DNA of 64,000 bases, taken from Bartonella sp. WD12.1. GTDB taxonomy: Bacteria; Pseudomonadota; Alphaproteobacteria; Rhizobiales; Rhizobiaceae. Numbering within the stretch: position 1 is the stretch's first letter; each line of letters opens with the position of its first letter. This document shows positions 51,324 to 61,129 of the stretch, in pieces. The stretch lies in assembly GCF_002022415.1 (NCBI RefSeq), contig NZ_MUBG01000001.1:310001-374000 (forward strand), given 5' to 3'. A model generated the notes under the pieces. That model had not been told where the DNA came from and did no database searches. It saw nothing but the letters and a program-made list of their open reading frames with translations. Made by a program: the position numbers and the translations under genes.

Positions 51324-53552
51324 ATGATGCGTCAGCATGAGCTTATTGAGCGGGTGCGACGTTATAAGCCTGATGTAAATGAGGCTTTATTGAATAAAGC
51401 CTACGTTTATGCAATGGAAAAGCATGGACATCAAAAGCGTGCTTCGGGTGATCTTTATTTTTCTCATCCTTTGGAAGTTGCTACTATTTTAACAGATATG
51501 CGTTTAGATGAAGCAACAATTGCTGTTGCTCTTTTGCATGATACAATTGAAGATACAAACGCTACACGAACAGAAATTGATCAGCTTTTTGGATCTGAGA
51601 TTGGTAAGTTAGTTGAAGGGCTAACAAAGCTTAATAAGCTTGATTTTGTCTCGAAAAAAGCCGTACAGGCAGAAAATCTTCGTAAACTTCTTATTGCTAT
51701 TTCTGATGATATCCGTATTCTTTTAGTTAAACTTGCAGATCGTCTTCATAATATGCGCACTCTTGGTGTTATGCGTGATGATAAGCGTCGGTGGATTGCT
51801 GAGGAGACGATGGATATTTATGCACCGCTTGCTGGCCGTATGGGTATGCAGGATATGCGTGAAGAATTAGAAGATCTTTCTTTCTTTTATTTAAATCCAG
51901 AAGGTTACCGTATTATTACTGACAGAATTTCTGAATTATCGAAGTGTAATCAGGATTTACTTTCCACAATCGAAAACGAATTGACAAGACTTTTTTCTCA
52001 GCATGGTATTAAAGTTGATGTTAAAAGCCGTCGGAAAAAATCTTATTCAATTTTTCGCAAAATGGAAAGCAAGGCATTATCTTTTGAGCAATTGTCTGAT
52101 ATTTTTGGATTTCGTGTGATTGTTGAAACAGTGGATGATTGTTACCGTGCTCTTGGTATTATCCATACTACATGGCCAATGGTACCTGGTCGTTTTAAGG
52201 ATTATATTTCTATACCTAAACAAAATGAATATCGTTCAATTCATACGACAATTGTTGGGCCTTCAAGGCAACGTGTTGAATTGCAGATTAGAACCAATGC
52301 GATGAATACAATTGCTGAATATGGTGTTGCAGCACATTCCATTTATAAAGATTATGGTTCTAATTATTCAGTTTCGAAATTGTCGAGAGAAACCAATGCG
52401 TATGCGTTGTTGCGTCAAACAATTCAATCTTTATCAGATGGAGATAATCCGGAAGAGTTTTTAGAGCATACAAAGCTTGAACTTTTTCAAGATCAGGTTT
52501 TCTGCTTTACACCAAAAGGGCGGCTAATTGCCTTTCCAAAAGGTGCCACACCTATTGATTTTGCTTATGCAGTTCATACCGATATTGGTGATTCTTGTGT
52601 GGGAGTGAAAATCAATGGTCGTATTATGCCTTTAATGACCAAATTAAAAAATGGTGATGAAGTTGATATTATACGTTCGCAAGCTCAAGTTCCACCGGTA
52701 GCATGGGAATCTTTTGTTGTAACGGGGAAGGCACGTTCCGCAATTCGCCGGGCAACACGTGCAGCAGTGCGTAAGCAATATTCAGGTTTAGGTTATAATA
52801 TTCTTGAACGTTCGTTTGAATGTGTGGGAAAACAATTTTCAAAGGATATGCTTAAACAAGTTCTACCACGTTTAGCACGCAAAGATGTGGAAGATGTATT
52901 AACAGCTGTTGGGCGTGGTGAATTATCTTATGTTGATGTGGTTAAAGCAATTTATCCAGATTATCAAAATCACAATGTAATGCATCAGTCGTTTTTAAAA
53001 TCTGAGGAAAGGGGCCGGTTTAATATTGAAACCTCTCAAAGCGTGGTCTTTAAAACACCTGAAAATAAACAGGAAGAAACTTCAGAGAAGCAAGATCAAT
53101 ACAGAGCATTACCTATTCGGGGGATTAGTGGGGATATTCCAGTGCGGTTTTCTCCTGAAGGAGCTGTACCAGGAGATCGAATTGTTGGTATTATGCAACC
53201 GGGTGCGGGTATTGTTATTTATCCAATACAGTCTTCAGCTTTAATGGCTTATGATGATCAGCCAGAACGGTGGATTGATGTATGCTGGGATATTGATACC
53301 GAAATAAGCGAACGTTTTCCTGCTCGGATAAATATTTGGGCTGTTAATAGTCCTGGCTCTTTGGCTAAAGTAACTCAGGTTATTTTTGCAAATGATGCCA
53401 ATATTCAAAATTTATCTTTGATCCGTATGGCTTCAGATTTCACGGAAATTGTGCTTGATTTAGAGGTTTGGGATCTAAAACACTTGAATCGTATTCTTTC
53501 TCAGTTAAAAGAAACAGGCTCAGTTAGTGCGGTGAGTCGGGTGCATGGATAA
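51324..53552 (+). CDS. rsh: bifunctional (p)ppGpp synthetase/hydrolase, RelA/SpoT homologue
   Basis: Makes and degrades the stringent-response alarmone (p)ppGpp. The 742 residues show an HD hydrolase domain (about 25-190) with the intact H-D in A-L-L-H-D-T-I-E-D, a synthetase domain (about 230-370) with F-G-F-R-V-I-V and the substrate loop Y-R-S-I-H-T-T, a TGS domain (about 390-450) with F-T-P-K-G and a C-terminal ACT domain (about 665-740). As the intact HD motif is present it should be the single bifunctional enzyme usual in Alphaproteobacteria. Two adjacent ATGs are possible; GAGGA stands upstream. pyrE follows after 17 bp. Confidence 0.94.
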   Translation: MMRQHELIERVRRYKPDVNEALLNKAYVYAMEKHGHQKRASGDLYFSHPLEVATILTDMRLDEATIAVALLHDTIEDTNATRTEIDQLFGSEIGKLVEGLTKLNKLDFVSKKAVQAENLRKLLIAISDDIRILLVKLADRLHNMRTLGVMRDDKRRWIAEETMDIYAPLAGRMGMQDMREELEDLSFFYLNPEGYRIITDRISELSKCNQDLLSTIENELTRLFSQHGIKVDVKSRRKKSYSIFRKMESKALSFEQLSDIFGFRVIVETVDDCYRALGIIHTTWPMVPGRFKDYISIPKQNEYRSIHTTIVGPSRQRVELQIRTNAMNTIAEYGVAAHSIYKDYGSNYSVSKLSRETNAYALLRQTIQSLSDGDNPEEFLEHTKLELFQDQVFCFTPKGRLIAFPKGATPIDFAYAVHTDIGDSCVGVKINGRIMPLMTKLKNGDEVDIIRSQAQVPPVAWESFVVTGKARSAIRRATRAAVRKQYSGLGYNILERSFECVGKQFSKDMLKQVLPRLARKDVEDVLTAVGRGELSYVDVVKAIYPDYQNHNVMHQSFLKSEERGRFNIETSQSVVFKTPENKQEETSEKQDQYRALPIRGISGDIPVRFSPEGAVPGDRIVGIMQPGAGIVIYPIQSSALMAYDDQPERWIDVCWDIDTEISERFPARINIWAVNSPGSLAKVTQVIFANDANIQNLSLIRMASDFTEIVLDLEVWDLKHLNRILSQLKETGSVSAVSRVHG

Positions 53553-53569
53553 AGACACGAGATTTTGCA

Positions 53570-54148
53570 ATGAATACACAAGATGTAATTGATATTTTTA
53601 AACAGGCAGATGCGATTCTAGAAGGGCATTTTATTTTAACATCAGGTCGCCATAGCGCTACTTATATGCAGAAGGCGAAAGTATTCATGCATGCTGATCT
53701 AACCGAAAAATTATGCTGTGGTTTGGCCAAAAAAATTAGGGACTGTGTTGCAGGAAAAATTGATTATGTGGTTGGTCCAGCGATTGGTGGTCTTATTCCT
53801 GCTTATGAAACTTCACGTCATCTTGGTGTACCTTCTATTTGGGTAGAGCGCGAAAATGGCATGTTTCAGTTGCGTCGTTTTGAAATCGAAAAAGGGGCAA
53901 GAGTTGTAATTATAGAAGATATTGTAACAACTGGTCTTTCTATTCGCGAGACAATTGAAGCTTTAATTACGGCAGAAGCTAATGTAGTGGCAAGTGCGTG
54001 TATCCTTGATCGTTCTGGTGGTAGAGTTGATGTTGGGGTTCCGTTAATTGCGCTTGCAGAATATGAAGTGGCATCTTATGCCGCTGATGCACTACCTCCT
54101 GAACTTGCTTCCCTTCCTGCAATTAAGCCAGGAAGTCGCAATATTTAA
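53570..54148 (+). CDS. pyrE: orotate phosphoribosyltransferase
   Basis: PyrE adds ribose phosphate from PRPP to orotate in pyrimidine synthesis. The 192 residues contain the PRPP-binding loop V-V-I-I-E-D-I-V-T-T-G-L-S near residue 110 and F-I-L-T-S-G-R-H-S near the N-terminus. It follows rsh by 17 bp. A partial dihydroorotase gene, acting earlier in the same pathway, is at the right end of the window. Confidence 0.95.
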   Translation: MNTQDVIDIFKQADAILEGHFILTSGRHSATYMQKAKVFMHADLTEKLCCGLAKKIRDCVAGKIDYVVGPAIGGLIPAYETSRHLGVPSIWVERENGMFQLRRFEIEKGARVVIIEDIVTTGLSIRETIEALITAEANVVASACILDRSGGRVDVGVPLIALAEYEVASYAADALPPELASLPAIKPGSRNI

Positions 54149-54243
54149 TGATTTAAAATATGCTTTTGTGCAAAAACTTTATTGAAATTAATTTGAATAA
54201 CAAAGATTGTTTTGTATGAATAGTATATATATATGAGTATCTT

Positions 54244-54834
54244 ATGCTTTTTTATCATCAAAAATTAGTGGATTTTGGAGAGCGGATTCGGCTTTGGCTT
54301 TTATCGCGTCGCTCATTTTGTTATATGCACAAGCGTATTTTGCGCATATCAGAAACGCCACATAAAGTAGCGTTAGGAGTAGCTATTGGCATTTTTTCAG
54401 CTTGCTCGCCCTTTTTAGGATTGCATATTATTTTGGCACTATTTTTTTCTTGGGTTTTACGCGGTAATTTTACTGCAGCAATTATTGGAACTGTTTTTTC
54501 AAATCCACTAACATTTTTGCCTATTGTTATGATTGATTATAAAATAGGCTATCTATTTTTATCACTTTTTGGAAATGTAGGTGAAATTTCTTTTTCCCAA
54601 ATTCGTACTATATTTGGTGACTTGACGTTTTCGAAGGTATGGATAATTTTTGGCAATACATGGGATTCTATTATGCTACCAATGATTTTGGGCGGTATTC
54701 TTTTAGGTTTTGTCTTTGGAGGTTTGTCTTATATAGGTGTTTACAAGGCAATAGGTCGTTTCCAGCAAAAAAGGTATCAGAAGATGATGCAAAGAGTGCA
54801 TTTGCAGCAAGAAAATTCAAGTAATGTTTTATGA
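54244..54834 (+). CDS. DUF2062 membrane protein
   Basis: A 196-residue protein with a cytoplasmic start (about 1-45) and several hydrophobic segments (about 48-75, 78-110 and 150-178). The DUF2062 pattern is seen: [23 protein letters not shown] and F-S-N-P-L-T-F-L-P. The function is unknown. The stop overlaps the acpS start as ATGA, an association common in Rhizobiales and suggestive of a link with lipid or envelope biogenesis (inference). Confidence 0.87.
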   Translation: MLFYHQKLVDFGERIRLWLLSRRSFCYMHKRILRISETPHKVALGVAIGIFSACSPFLGLHIILALFFSWVLRGNFTAAIIGTVFSNPLTFLPIVMIDYKIGYLFLSLFGNVGEISFSQIRTIFGDLTFSKVWIIFGNTWDSIMLPMILGGILLGFVFGGLSYIGVYKAIGRFQQKRYQKMMQRVHLQQENSSNVL

Positions 54835-55232
54835 TTATAGGTCTTGGCAGTGATATAGTTGATATAAGGCGAATTGAGAAAATGTTGGTTCGTTATGGTG
54901 ACTATTTTACCCAACGCATTTTTACAGATATTGAACAAACCAAATCTGAAAATGTCCAAAAAAGTTCTTTTTCTTACGCTAAAAGATTTGCCGCTAAAGA
55001 GGCATGTGCTAAAGCTTTAGGGACAGGTATCGCTTGTGGTGTTAGCTGGAAAGATATGGAGGTCGTTAATTTGCCGTCAGGAAAACCGACTATGCAATTA
55101 ACAAATTGTGCGCAGTTGCAATTACAAAAGTTATTACCTCCTCACCATAACGCTTTTATTCATCTCAGTATAACAGATGATTTTCCTTGGGCGCAAGCAG
55201 TTGTTATTATAGAAGCACTTCCACGTGGATAG
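54831..55232 (+). CDS. acpS: holo-[acyl-carrier-protein] synthase
   Basis: AcpS attaches 4'-phosphopantetheine from CoA to acyl-carrier protein. The 133 residues have the metal-binding D in G-L-G-S-D-I-V-D-I near the N-terminus and the [14 protein letters not shown] motif near residue 55. It overlaps the DUF2062 gene by four bases and is followed by lepB after 78 bp. Confidence 0.95.
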   Translation: MIIGLGSDIVDIRRIEKMLVRYGDYFTQRIFTDIEQTKSENVQKSSFSYAKRFAAKEACAKALGTGIACGVSWKDMEVVNLPSGKPTMQLTNCAQLQLQKLLPPHHNAFIHLSITDDFPWAQAVVIIEALPRG

Positions 55233-55310
55233 ACGGGGGAAGAGATTGTGCTTTTGTTATTTGAGCATTATGATGAAAAATGAATTTTATTTGTAATGAG
55301 AAGGCAGTGT

Positions 55311-56090
55311 ATGATGAGTCAAAAAGAAAAAGTACAAAAAGAGAAAGGTGGAGTCTTTGAATTGATTTCTGTTCTCATTCAGGCTCTATTTTTGGCTGTT
55401 CTTATTCGCACACTTTTTTTTCAACCCTTTACAATTCCTTCTGGTTCTATGCGTCCTACTTTACTTGTAGGGGATTATCTTTTTGTTTCCAAATATGCAT
55501 ATGGATATTCTCGTTTTTCCATTCCTTTTTCTCCTCCTATTTTTTCAGGACGTATTTGGACATCTCAACCTAAAAGAGGGGATGTTGTAGTATTTCGTTT
55601 ACCTAGCGATCCAAGTGTTGATTATATTAAACGCGTCGTTGGATTACCAGGTGATTATGTTCAGGTTCGTCAAGGTGTTCTTTATATCAATGATAAAGCT
55701 GTTTCACGCCAATTAATGGGGCAGATTGATGATGCTGACGTAACAGAGCTCAACCGCCCTGTGGATGTTTATCGTGAGACAATGTCTAATGGTGTAAGTT
55801 ACAATACACTTGATTTAGGTTTTTTTCCACAAGTTGATAACACAAAAGTTTTTGAGGTTCCTCCAGGGCATTATTTTATGATGGGTGATAACCGTCATAA
55901 TTCAGATGATAGCCGTTTGGGTGTAGGTTATGTTCCAGAAGAAAATCTTATTGGTCGAGCAAATTTAATCTTTTTTTCTATAAGTAATGGTTCAAGTGCA
56001 TGGCAGATTTGGCGCTGGCCATTTGATGTGCGCTGGGCACGTTTGTTTTCTTTTGTTAACACTATTCACTATTTTCCACTGACTAAGTAG
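55311..56090 (+). CDS. lepB: signal peptidase I
   Basis: LepB removes signal peptides from exported proteins. From the ATG at 55311 it has 259 residues: one N-terminal membrane helix (about 15-36), the nucleophile Ser46 in P-S-G-S-M-R-P-T, Lys107 as general base in D-Y-I-K-R-V-V-G-L-P-G-D, and the G-D-N-R-x-N-S-D-D-S-R box. The frame is open from 55296, but AGAAGG lies just before 55311. rnc begins six bases after the stop, so lepB-rnc-era-recO form one transcription unit. Confidence 0.94.
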   Translation: MMSQKEKVQKEKGGVFELISVLIQALFLAVLIRTLFFQPFTIPSGSMRPTLLVGDYLFVSKYAYGYSRFSIPFSPPIFSGRIWTSQPKRGDVVVFRLPSDPSVDYIKRVVGLPGDYVQVRQGVLYINDKAVSRQLMGQIDDADVTELNRPVDVYRETMSNGVSYNTLDLGFFPQVDNTKVFEVPPGHYFMMGDNRHNSDDSRLGVGYVPEENLIGRANLIFFSISNGSSAWQIWRWPFDVRWARLFSFVNTIHYFPLTK

Positions 56091-56096
56091 GGGCTA

Positions 56097-56807
56097 ATGA
56101 TGAAGCGTCATATCATTGATCGGCTTGAAAAGCTGACGGGGCATCGCTTTAAGAATGAAGATAGATTAAAAAGAGCATTAACACATTCTAGTGTTCAAGG
56201 GTTAGCGGAAGGCAATTATGAGCGATTGGAATTTCTAGGTGATCGCGTTCTTGGGCTTTTGGTTGCAGAAATGTTGTATCAATTTTTTCCACACGCTAGT
56301 GAAGGTGAATTGTCGGTACGTTTAAATGGCTTAGTAAATACGCAAACGTGTGCTGATATTGCATTAGAAATGGGTTTGCCTGATATGATTCATGTTGGTT
56401 TTGAAATGAAAAACTTAGAGAATCGCCGGGTAGCTAATATGTATGCTGATGTCATTGAAGCATTAATTGCTGTAATGTACCTTGATGGGGAGTTAGAGTG
56501 TGTACGGTCTTTCATTCGAAAATATTGGCAAGATCGTGCAAGGAAGATGGATGCTGGTAGGCGTGATGCCAAAACAGAGTTGCAAGAATGGGCTCATACA
56601 CAAGATGGTGCACAGCCGCAATATCGGGTTGTAAAGCGCTATGGACCAGATCATGATCCCATTTTTATGGTTGAAGTAAAAGTTTTTGGTTTTGCACCTG
56701 AAATTGGGCAAGGCAGTTCTAAACGACATGCTGAAAGAATAGCTGCTGAAAAAATTTTACGACGTGAAGGTGTATGGCAATCAATAGAGAAAAGTGATCA
56801 TGAATGA
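56097..56807 (+). CDS. rnc: ribonuclease III
   Basis: RNase III processes rRNA and other double-stranded RNA. The 236 residues contain the catalytic signature E-R-L-E-F-L-G-D-R-V-L near residue 42 and the second acidic site A-D-V-I-E-A-L-I-A, then a double-stranded RNA-binding domain (about 160-230) with A-x-x-x-A-A-E-x-I-L. Two consecutive ATGs (56097, 56100) can start it. era overlaps its end by 8 bp. Confidence 0.95.
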   Translation: MMKRHIIDRLEKLTGHRFKNEDRLKRALTHSSVQGLAEGNYERLEFLGDRVLGLLVAEMLYQFFPHASEGELSVRLNGLVNTQTCADIALEMGLPDMIHVGFEMKNLENRRVANMYADVIEALIAVMYLDGELECVRSFIRKYWQDRARKMDAGRRDAKTELQEWAHTQDGAQPQYRVVKRYGPDHDPIFMVEVKVFGFAPEIGQGSSKRHAERIAAEKILRREGVWQSIEKSDHE

Positions 56808-57705
56808 TGTTATCAAAACACGCTGTGGTTTTGTTGCGCTCATTGGGGTGCCCAATGCTGGTAAGTCGACATTAGTTAATCAGTTGGTTGGAACAAAAGT
56901 GTCAATTGTAACCCATAAGGTGCAAACAACACGAACTTTGGTACGTGGTATTGTCATTTATGAGAATACTCAAATTGTTCTCATTGATACCCCAGGTGTT
57001 TTTCGTCCTCATAAGCAATTAGAGCACGCTATGGTTTCTGCTGCTTGGAGTGGTGCTAGAGGTGCTGATATTCTGTTAATTTTAATTGATGTTCAAAATG
57101 GTCTTTCGGATGAAGTTGATGTAATGTTAAATGTTCTAGAAAATATTAAACAGGATAAAATTCTTGTTCTTAATAAGATTGATACAGTTGCAAGAACATC
57201 TCTTTTAGCATTAACTGCTAAAATTAATGAACGAATGAAGTTTTTGCAGACATTTATGATTTCAGCTTTAAATGGTTCGGGTTGTGAGGATTTACTTCAT
57301 TATCTAAGTACAATGATGCAAGAGGGGCCATGGTACTATTCAGAAGATCAAGTTTCGGATATGCCTATGCGTCAACTTGCTGCTGAAATTACGCGTGAAA
57401 AACTTTTTCTTCGTCTCCATGAAGAAATTCCTTATTCCTCTACAGTTGAAACAGAAAATTGGGAGGAACGTCCAGATGGATCAGTTAAAATTAATCAGGT
57501 TATCTATGTAGAGCGTGATAGTCAGAAAAAAATTGTTTTAGGAGCGGGAGGTGATACAATTAAAGCGATTGGTCAAGCAGCGCGTAAGGAATTAATGGAA
57601 ATCATGGAACAAAAGGTTCATCTTTTTCTTTTTGTGAAAGTGCGTGATAATTGGAGTACTAATCCAGAGCGCTACCAAGAAATGGGATTAGATTTTTTAA
57701 AATAA
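56800..57705 (+). CDS. era: GTPase Era
   Basis: Era is a GTPase that assists 16S rRNA maturation and 30S assembly. From the ATG at 56800 it has 301 residues: G1 G-V-P-N-A-G-K-S-T at about 14-22, G3 D-T-P-G, G4 N-K-I-D, and a KH RNA-binding domain at the end with G-A-G-G-D-T-I-K-A-I-G. It overlaps rnc by 8 bp, which favours 56800 over an upstream GTG. recO starts two bases after the stop. Confidence 0.95.
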   Translation: MNDVIKTRCGFVALIGVPNAGKSTLVNQLVGTKVSIVTHKVQTTRTLVRGIVIYENTQIVLIDTPGVFRPHKQLEHAMVSAAWSGARGADILLILIDVQNGLSDEVDVMLNVLENIKQDKILVLNKIDTVARTSLLALTAKINERMKFLQTFMISALNGSGCEDLLHYLSTMMQEGPWYYSEDQVSDMPMRQLAAEITREKLFLRLHEEIPYSSTVETENWEERPDGSVKINQVIYVERDSQKKIVLGAGGDTIKAIGQAARKELMEIMEQKVHLFLFVKVRDNWSTNPERYQEMGLDFLK

Positions 57706-57706
57706 A

Positions 57707-58453
57707 ATGAGATGGAAAGAGCAGGCTATCATCCTTGGCACTCGTCAGCATGGTGAAACGAGCGTTATTCTTGAAATTATGACACGTCAGCATGGTCGTT
57801 ATATGGGAATGGTAAAAGGAGGGCGTTCTCGTAATATGGCGGCTCTTCTTCAACCTGGAAATTTTGTTGAAGCTGAATGGTGGGCACGTTTGGATGAGCA
57901 TTTGGGGTTATTTAAGCTTGAAGCACTTGATTTACATGCTTCACGATTAATGCTCATACCAGAAGCACTTTATACTTTGCAGTTGATGGCTTCTCATTTA
58001 CGACTTCTTCCTGAACGTGATCCTCATCCTATTTTATATGATATGTTGCATATTTTTATGCAGAATTTTGGTGAATGGTTTGTTATCGCTGAATTACTTA
58101 TACGTTTTGAAATGCGTCTTCTTAAAGAACTTGGATTTGGCCTTGATTTATCTTGTTGTGTTGTAACAGGTTGTCAGGAAAATCTTCATTATGTATCACC
58201 AAAATCAGGACGTGCTGTGTGCGAAGAAGCAGGCTACCTTTGGAGAGATAAGCTTTTACCTTTACCACAGTTTCTTATACAAAGAGCCAGTCGTCCTATT
58301 GATTTTAATGATATGAAAAATGGGTTTGCTCTGACAAATTTTTTTTTAACGCGTCATGTTTGGGAGCCAAGAAGGATACAACAACCATCGGTTCGCGTTA
58401 ATTTAATAAACTTATTTGAACGGCGATTTTGTATGAAAGAGTCAGTTTACTGA
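57707..58453 (+). CDS. recO: DNA repair protein RecO
   Basis: RecO works with RecR to load RecA on SSB-coated DNA. The 248 residues have an N-terminal OB fold (about 1-80, with G-R-Y-M-G-M-V-K-G-G), a helical part and a cysteine-bearing segment (C-V-V-T-G-C, then a third cysteine in A-V-C-E-E-A-G). It starts two bases after era. panC follows after 26 bp and may be on the same transcript. Confidence 0.93.
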   Translation: MRWKEQAIILGTRQHGETSVILEIMTRQHGRYMGMVKGGRSRNMAALLQPGNFVEAEWWARLDEHLGLFKLEALDLHASRLMLIPEALYTLQLMASHLRLLPERDPHPILYDMLHIFMQNFGEWFVIAELLIRFEMRLLKELGFGLDLSCCVVTGCQENLHYVSPKSGRAVCEEAGYLWRDKLLPLPQFLIQRASRPIDFNDMKNGFALTNFFLTRHVWEPRRIQQPSVRVNLINLFERRFCMKESVY

Positions 58454-58479
58454 TTTTATGAAATGGGTATAATTTAAAT

Positions 58480-59325
58480 ATGCAAATTTTAAAAAAAATT
58501 GTTGAAGTACAGCAATGTATAGCAAAGGAGAAACGTTTAGGATTATCGATTGGTTTTGTTCCAACTATGGGAGCATTGCATAGTGGTCATCTTGCTTTGG
58601 TGCAACAGGCAAAAGCAATGTGTGATCGGGTGTTAGTTTCTATTTTTGTTAATCCGAAGCAATTTGGCCCTCATGATGATTTTGATACGTATCCAAGGGA
58701 TTTTGCAGGTGATTGTGCTTTGTTGAAAAAAGCGGGTGTTGAATATGTTTTTGCACCTTCTACAGAAGAGATGTGGCCACTGGGAAATGAGACAGTTGTA
58801 AGGGTAGAAAAATTATCACGTGTTTTAATAGGAAAATTACGTCCAGGACATTTTTGTGGTGTGACCAGTGTTGTTGCGAAGCTTTTTAATATTGTGCAGC
58901 CAGATAAGGCTTTTTTTGGGGAAAAAGATTTTCAGCAGCTTCTCATTATTCGTCGCATGGTTAAGGATTTAGCTTTTCCTGTTGAAATTGTTGGTGTACC
59001 TATTTTACGTGATGCAGATGGTGTGGCCAGCTCTTCGCGCAATCAGCTTTTAACATTAGAAGATCGCAAAGCTGCAAAAATTATTCCTAAAAGCGGTGAG
59101 GCTGTTGTAAGACTTTATAGCCAAGGCGAACGATCAGTTAGTAAACTGTGCAAAATTGTCCATGATATTTTGCAACAAGAACCGCGTGCTATCATTGAGT
59201 CAATAGATTTAAGAGATATGGAAACTTTATGCATGTTTAGAGGAAAACTGAATAAACCTGCGGTTTTATTACTATGCATCCGCTTTGGTGAGGTCAGGCT
59301 TATTGATCAATATATTTTACAATAG
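58480..59325 (+). CDS. panC: pantothenate synthetase
   Basis: PanC joins pantoate and beta-alanine to pantothenate using ATP. The 281 residues have the P-T-M-G-A-L-H-S-G-H motif (class I adenylate-forming HIGH equivalent) near residue 28, F-V-N-P-K-Q-F, G-L/F-C-G-V-x-S-V-V-A-K-L-F-N and G-E-K-D-F-Q-Q. The S-S-R-N loop that follows in relatives is intact (A-S-S-S-R-N). It precedes panB by 11 bp. The last 75 bases of its reading frame plus spacer are duplicated, in decayed form, in front of the second panB. Confidence 0.94.
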   Translation: MQILKKIVEVQQCIAKEKRLGLSIGFVPTMGALHSGHLALVQQAKAMCDRVLVSIFVNPKQFGPHDDFDTYPRDFAGDCALLKKAGVEYVFAPSTEEMWPLGNETVVRVEKLSRVLIGKLRPGHFCGVTSVVAKLFNIVQPDKAFFGEKDFQQLLIIRRMVKDLAFPVEIVGVPILRDADGVASSSRNQLLTLEDRKAAKIIPKSGEAVVRLYSQGERSVSKLCKIVHDILQQEPRAIIESIDLRDMETLCMFRGKLNKPAVLLLCIRFGEVRLIDQYILQ

Positions 59326-59336
59326 GAAATACAACA

Positions 59337-60164
59337 ATGACTTCATATAAAACTATCAATCGTATTACTGCTTCTGAAATACAATCCAAAAAGGGTAAAG
59401 AACCAATCGTTTCTTTAATGGTTTACCAGGCTTATAGTGCTCGAATTGCTGATCCATATTGCGACTTTCTTTTAGTGAGCGACAGCGTTGCTATGATTGT
59501 ACATGGGTTTGATACAACATTACCTGTTGATGTAGATATGATGATTTTGTACGGAAAAGCCGTTATGCGTGGTTCTCAAAGAGCGCTTGTGGTTGTTGAT
59601 ATGCCTTTTGGTTCTTATGAAGAAAGTCCACAGCAGGCTTTTAGAAATGCTTCACGGATTATTGCAGAAACAGGTTGTGGTGCAGTCAAACTTGAAGGTG
59701 GTGTTCATATGGCTGAAACGGTTAGGTTTTTGCATAGACGCGGTATTCCAGTTATATGTCATATTGGTCTTATGCCACATACAGTTCGTTTAGAGGGGTT
59801 TAAGGTACAAGGGCGCGATAAAAAGAGTTGGCTCCAGATTGAAGCTGATGCATTGGCAGTTGAAGAGGCAGGAGCTTTTGCTGTTATGGTGGAGGCGGTA
59901 GTAGAACCATTAGCAGTAAAGCTTACAGAGAAGCTCTCTATTCCTACTATCGGTGTTGGTGCGTCCAATCAGTGTGATGGGCAGATTTTGGTAATGGAAG
60001 ATATGTTAGGCTATAATACTTGGTTAGGCTATGGTAGTTGGATGCCTAAATTTGTGCGTCGGTATGGTTCTTTTGAGGAAGTGGTGGATACAGCAGTCAA
60101 AAATTATGCAAATGATGTTAAATTACGTACTTTTCCAGCTGATACAGAGGTTTATAAGCATTAA
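59337..60164 (+). CDS. panB: ketopantoate hydroxymethyltransferase copy 1, diverged
   Basis: PanB makes ketopantoate from ketoisovalerate and methylene-tetrahydrofolate. This 275-residue copy directly follows panC. The catalytic acids and lysine seem retained (Asp49, D in V-V-D-M-P-F-G, K and E in V-K-L-E-G-G), but otherwise near-invariant positions have changed: G-D-S-x-G-M reads S-D-S-V-A-M, G-H-x-G-L-T-P-Q reads C-H-I-G-L-M-P-H, and the G-x-F/Y-K-V-Q-G approach is shortened. Near the C-terminus it carries a six-residue insertion from an 18-bp tandem duplication (60006-60041). The second copy at 60314 has the canonical residues. This one may be a decaying or altered paralogue. Confidence 0.88.
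   Translation: MTSYKTINRITASEIQSKKGKEPIVSLMVYQAYSARIADPYCDFLLVSDSVAMIVHGFDTTLPVDVDMMILYGKAVMRGSQRALVVVDMPFGSYEESPQQAFRNASRIIAETGCGAVKLEGGVHMAETVRFLHRRGIPVICHIGLMPHTVRLEGFKVQGRDKKSWLQIEADALAVEEAGAFAVMVEAVVEPLAVKLTEKLSIPTIGVGASNQCDGQILVMEDMLGYNTWLGYGSWMPKFVRRYGSFEEVVDTAVKNYANDVKLRTFPADTEVYKH
60006..60041 (+). repeat. 18-bp imperfect tandem duplication within panB copy 1
   Basis: Unit 1 (60006-60023) and unit 2 (60024-60041) share TTAGGCTAT and end in TTGG or GTTGG, differing at a few internal bases. Each encodes six residues, seen as G-Y-N-T-W-L-G-Y-G-S-W. The other panB copy has a single unit (G-Y-G-A-W). Confidence 0.75.
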
Positions 60165-60239
60165 ATTGGTTTTTAAAAGCTCTATAAAAGCGTATTTGAT
60201 GCTGAAATCACATACAAAAAGGCTTTTTTGTGTATTTTA

Positions 60240-60313
60240 CGGTTTTATTGCTGACTCTTAATTTTGGTAAAGTCAGACTTATTGGTTAATGTGTTTTACA
60301 TATGGAAACTAAA
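60240..60313 (+). repeat. decayed duplicate of the 3' end of panC
   Basis: By hand alignment about 70% of these bases match 59261-59336, the last 65 bases of panC plus the spacer before panB copy 1 (shared CGGTTTTATT, GTCAG and TTATTG blocks and TTTTAC before the start). The panC reading frame is lost. It shows that the second panB arose by tandem duplication of a unit running from inside panC to beyond panB. Confidence 0.75.
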
Positions 60314-61129
60314 ATGGGTTCACATAAAGTTATAAAACGTGTCTCTTCTTCTGACATACGGTCAAAAAAGGGACAAGAGCCAATTATTGCTTTAACAGCC
60401 TATCAGGCTTATAGCGCGCGGATTGCTGATCCATATTGTGATTTTCTTTTGGTTGGTGATAGCGTTGGTATGGTTGTGCATGGTTTTGATACAACACTGC
60501 CTGTTACTGTGGATATGATGATTTTACACGGACAAGCGGTTGTGCGTAGTTCTCAAAAGGCGCTTGTAGTTGTTGATATGCCTTTTGGTTCTTATGAGAA
60601 AAGTCCCCAGCATGCTTTTGAAAATGCATCACGAATTATTGCAGAAACAGGGTGTGGTGCAGTCAAGCTTGAAGGTGGTGTTTATATGGCGGAAACAATT
60701 GATTTTTTATGCCAGCGGGGTATCCCAGTTATGGGGCATGTTGGCCTTACACCACAAGCGGTAAATCGTTTCGGTAGTTTTAAGGTACAAGGGCGCACTA
60801 AAGATGATCAGTTAAAGATTGAGGCTGATGCAACAGCAGTTGAAAAAGCAGGTGCTTTTGCTGTTGTATTAGAGGGGATAGTAGAACCATTAGCAGTGAA
60901 GATCACAAAAAATCTTTCTATTCCTACTATTGGTATTGGTGCATCAAATCAGTGTGATGGGCAAATTTTAGTTATGGAAGATATGTTGGGTTATGGGGCT
61001 TGGGTACCTAAATTTGTACGTCGTTATGGTGCTTTTGAACAAGCAATGGATACGGCAATTAAAAATTATGCAGATGATGTTAGATCACGTGCTTTTCCAT
61101 CTGATTCAGAAACTTATAAGCCCAAATAA
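60314..61129 (+). CDS. panB: ketopantoate hydroxymethyltransferase copy 2, canonical
   Basis: The 271-residue second PanB has all family motifs intact: [42 protein letters not shown] and P-T-I-G-I-G-A. It is probably the working enzyme. The frame opens at 60302, but alignment with copy 1 and the position of GGAAA make the ATG at 60314 (M-G-S-H-K) the equivalent start. Spacing between the two starts is 977 bp, close to the length of the duplicated unit. The region after the stop also resembles that after copy 1. Confidence 0.93.
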   Translation: MGSHKVIKRVSSSDIRSKKGQEPIIALTAYQAYSARIADPYCDFLLVGDSVGMVVHGFDTTLPVTVDMMILHGQAVVRSSQKALVVVDMPFGSYEKSPQHAFENASRIIAETGCGAVKLEGGVYMAETIDFLCQRGIPVMGHVGLTPQAVNRFGSFKVQGRTKDDQLKIEADATAVEKAGAFAVVLEGIVEPLAVKITKNLSIPTIGIGASNQCDGQILVMEDMLGYGAWVPKFVRRYGAFEQAMDTAIKNYADDVRSRAFPSDSETYKPK

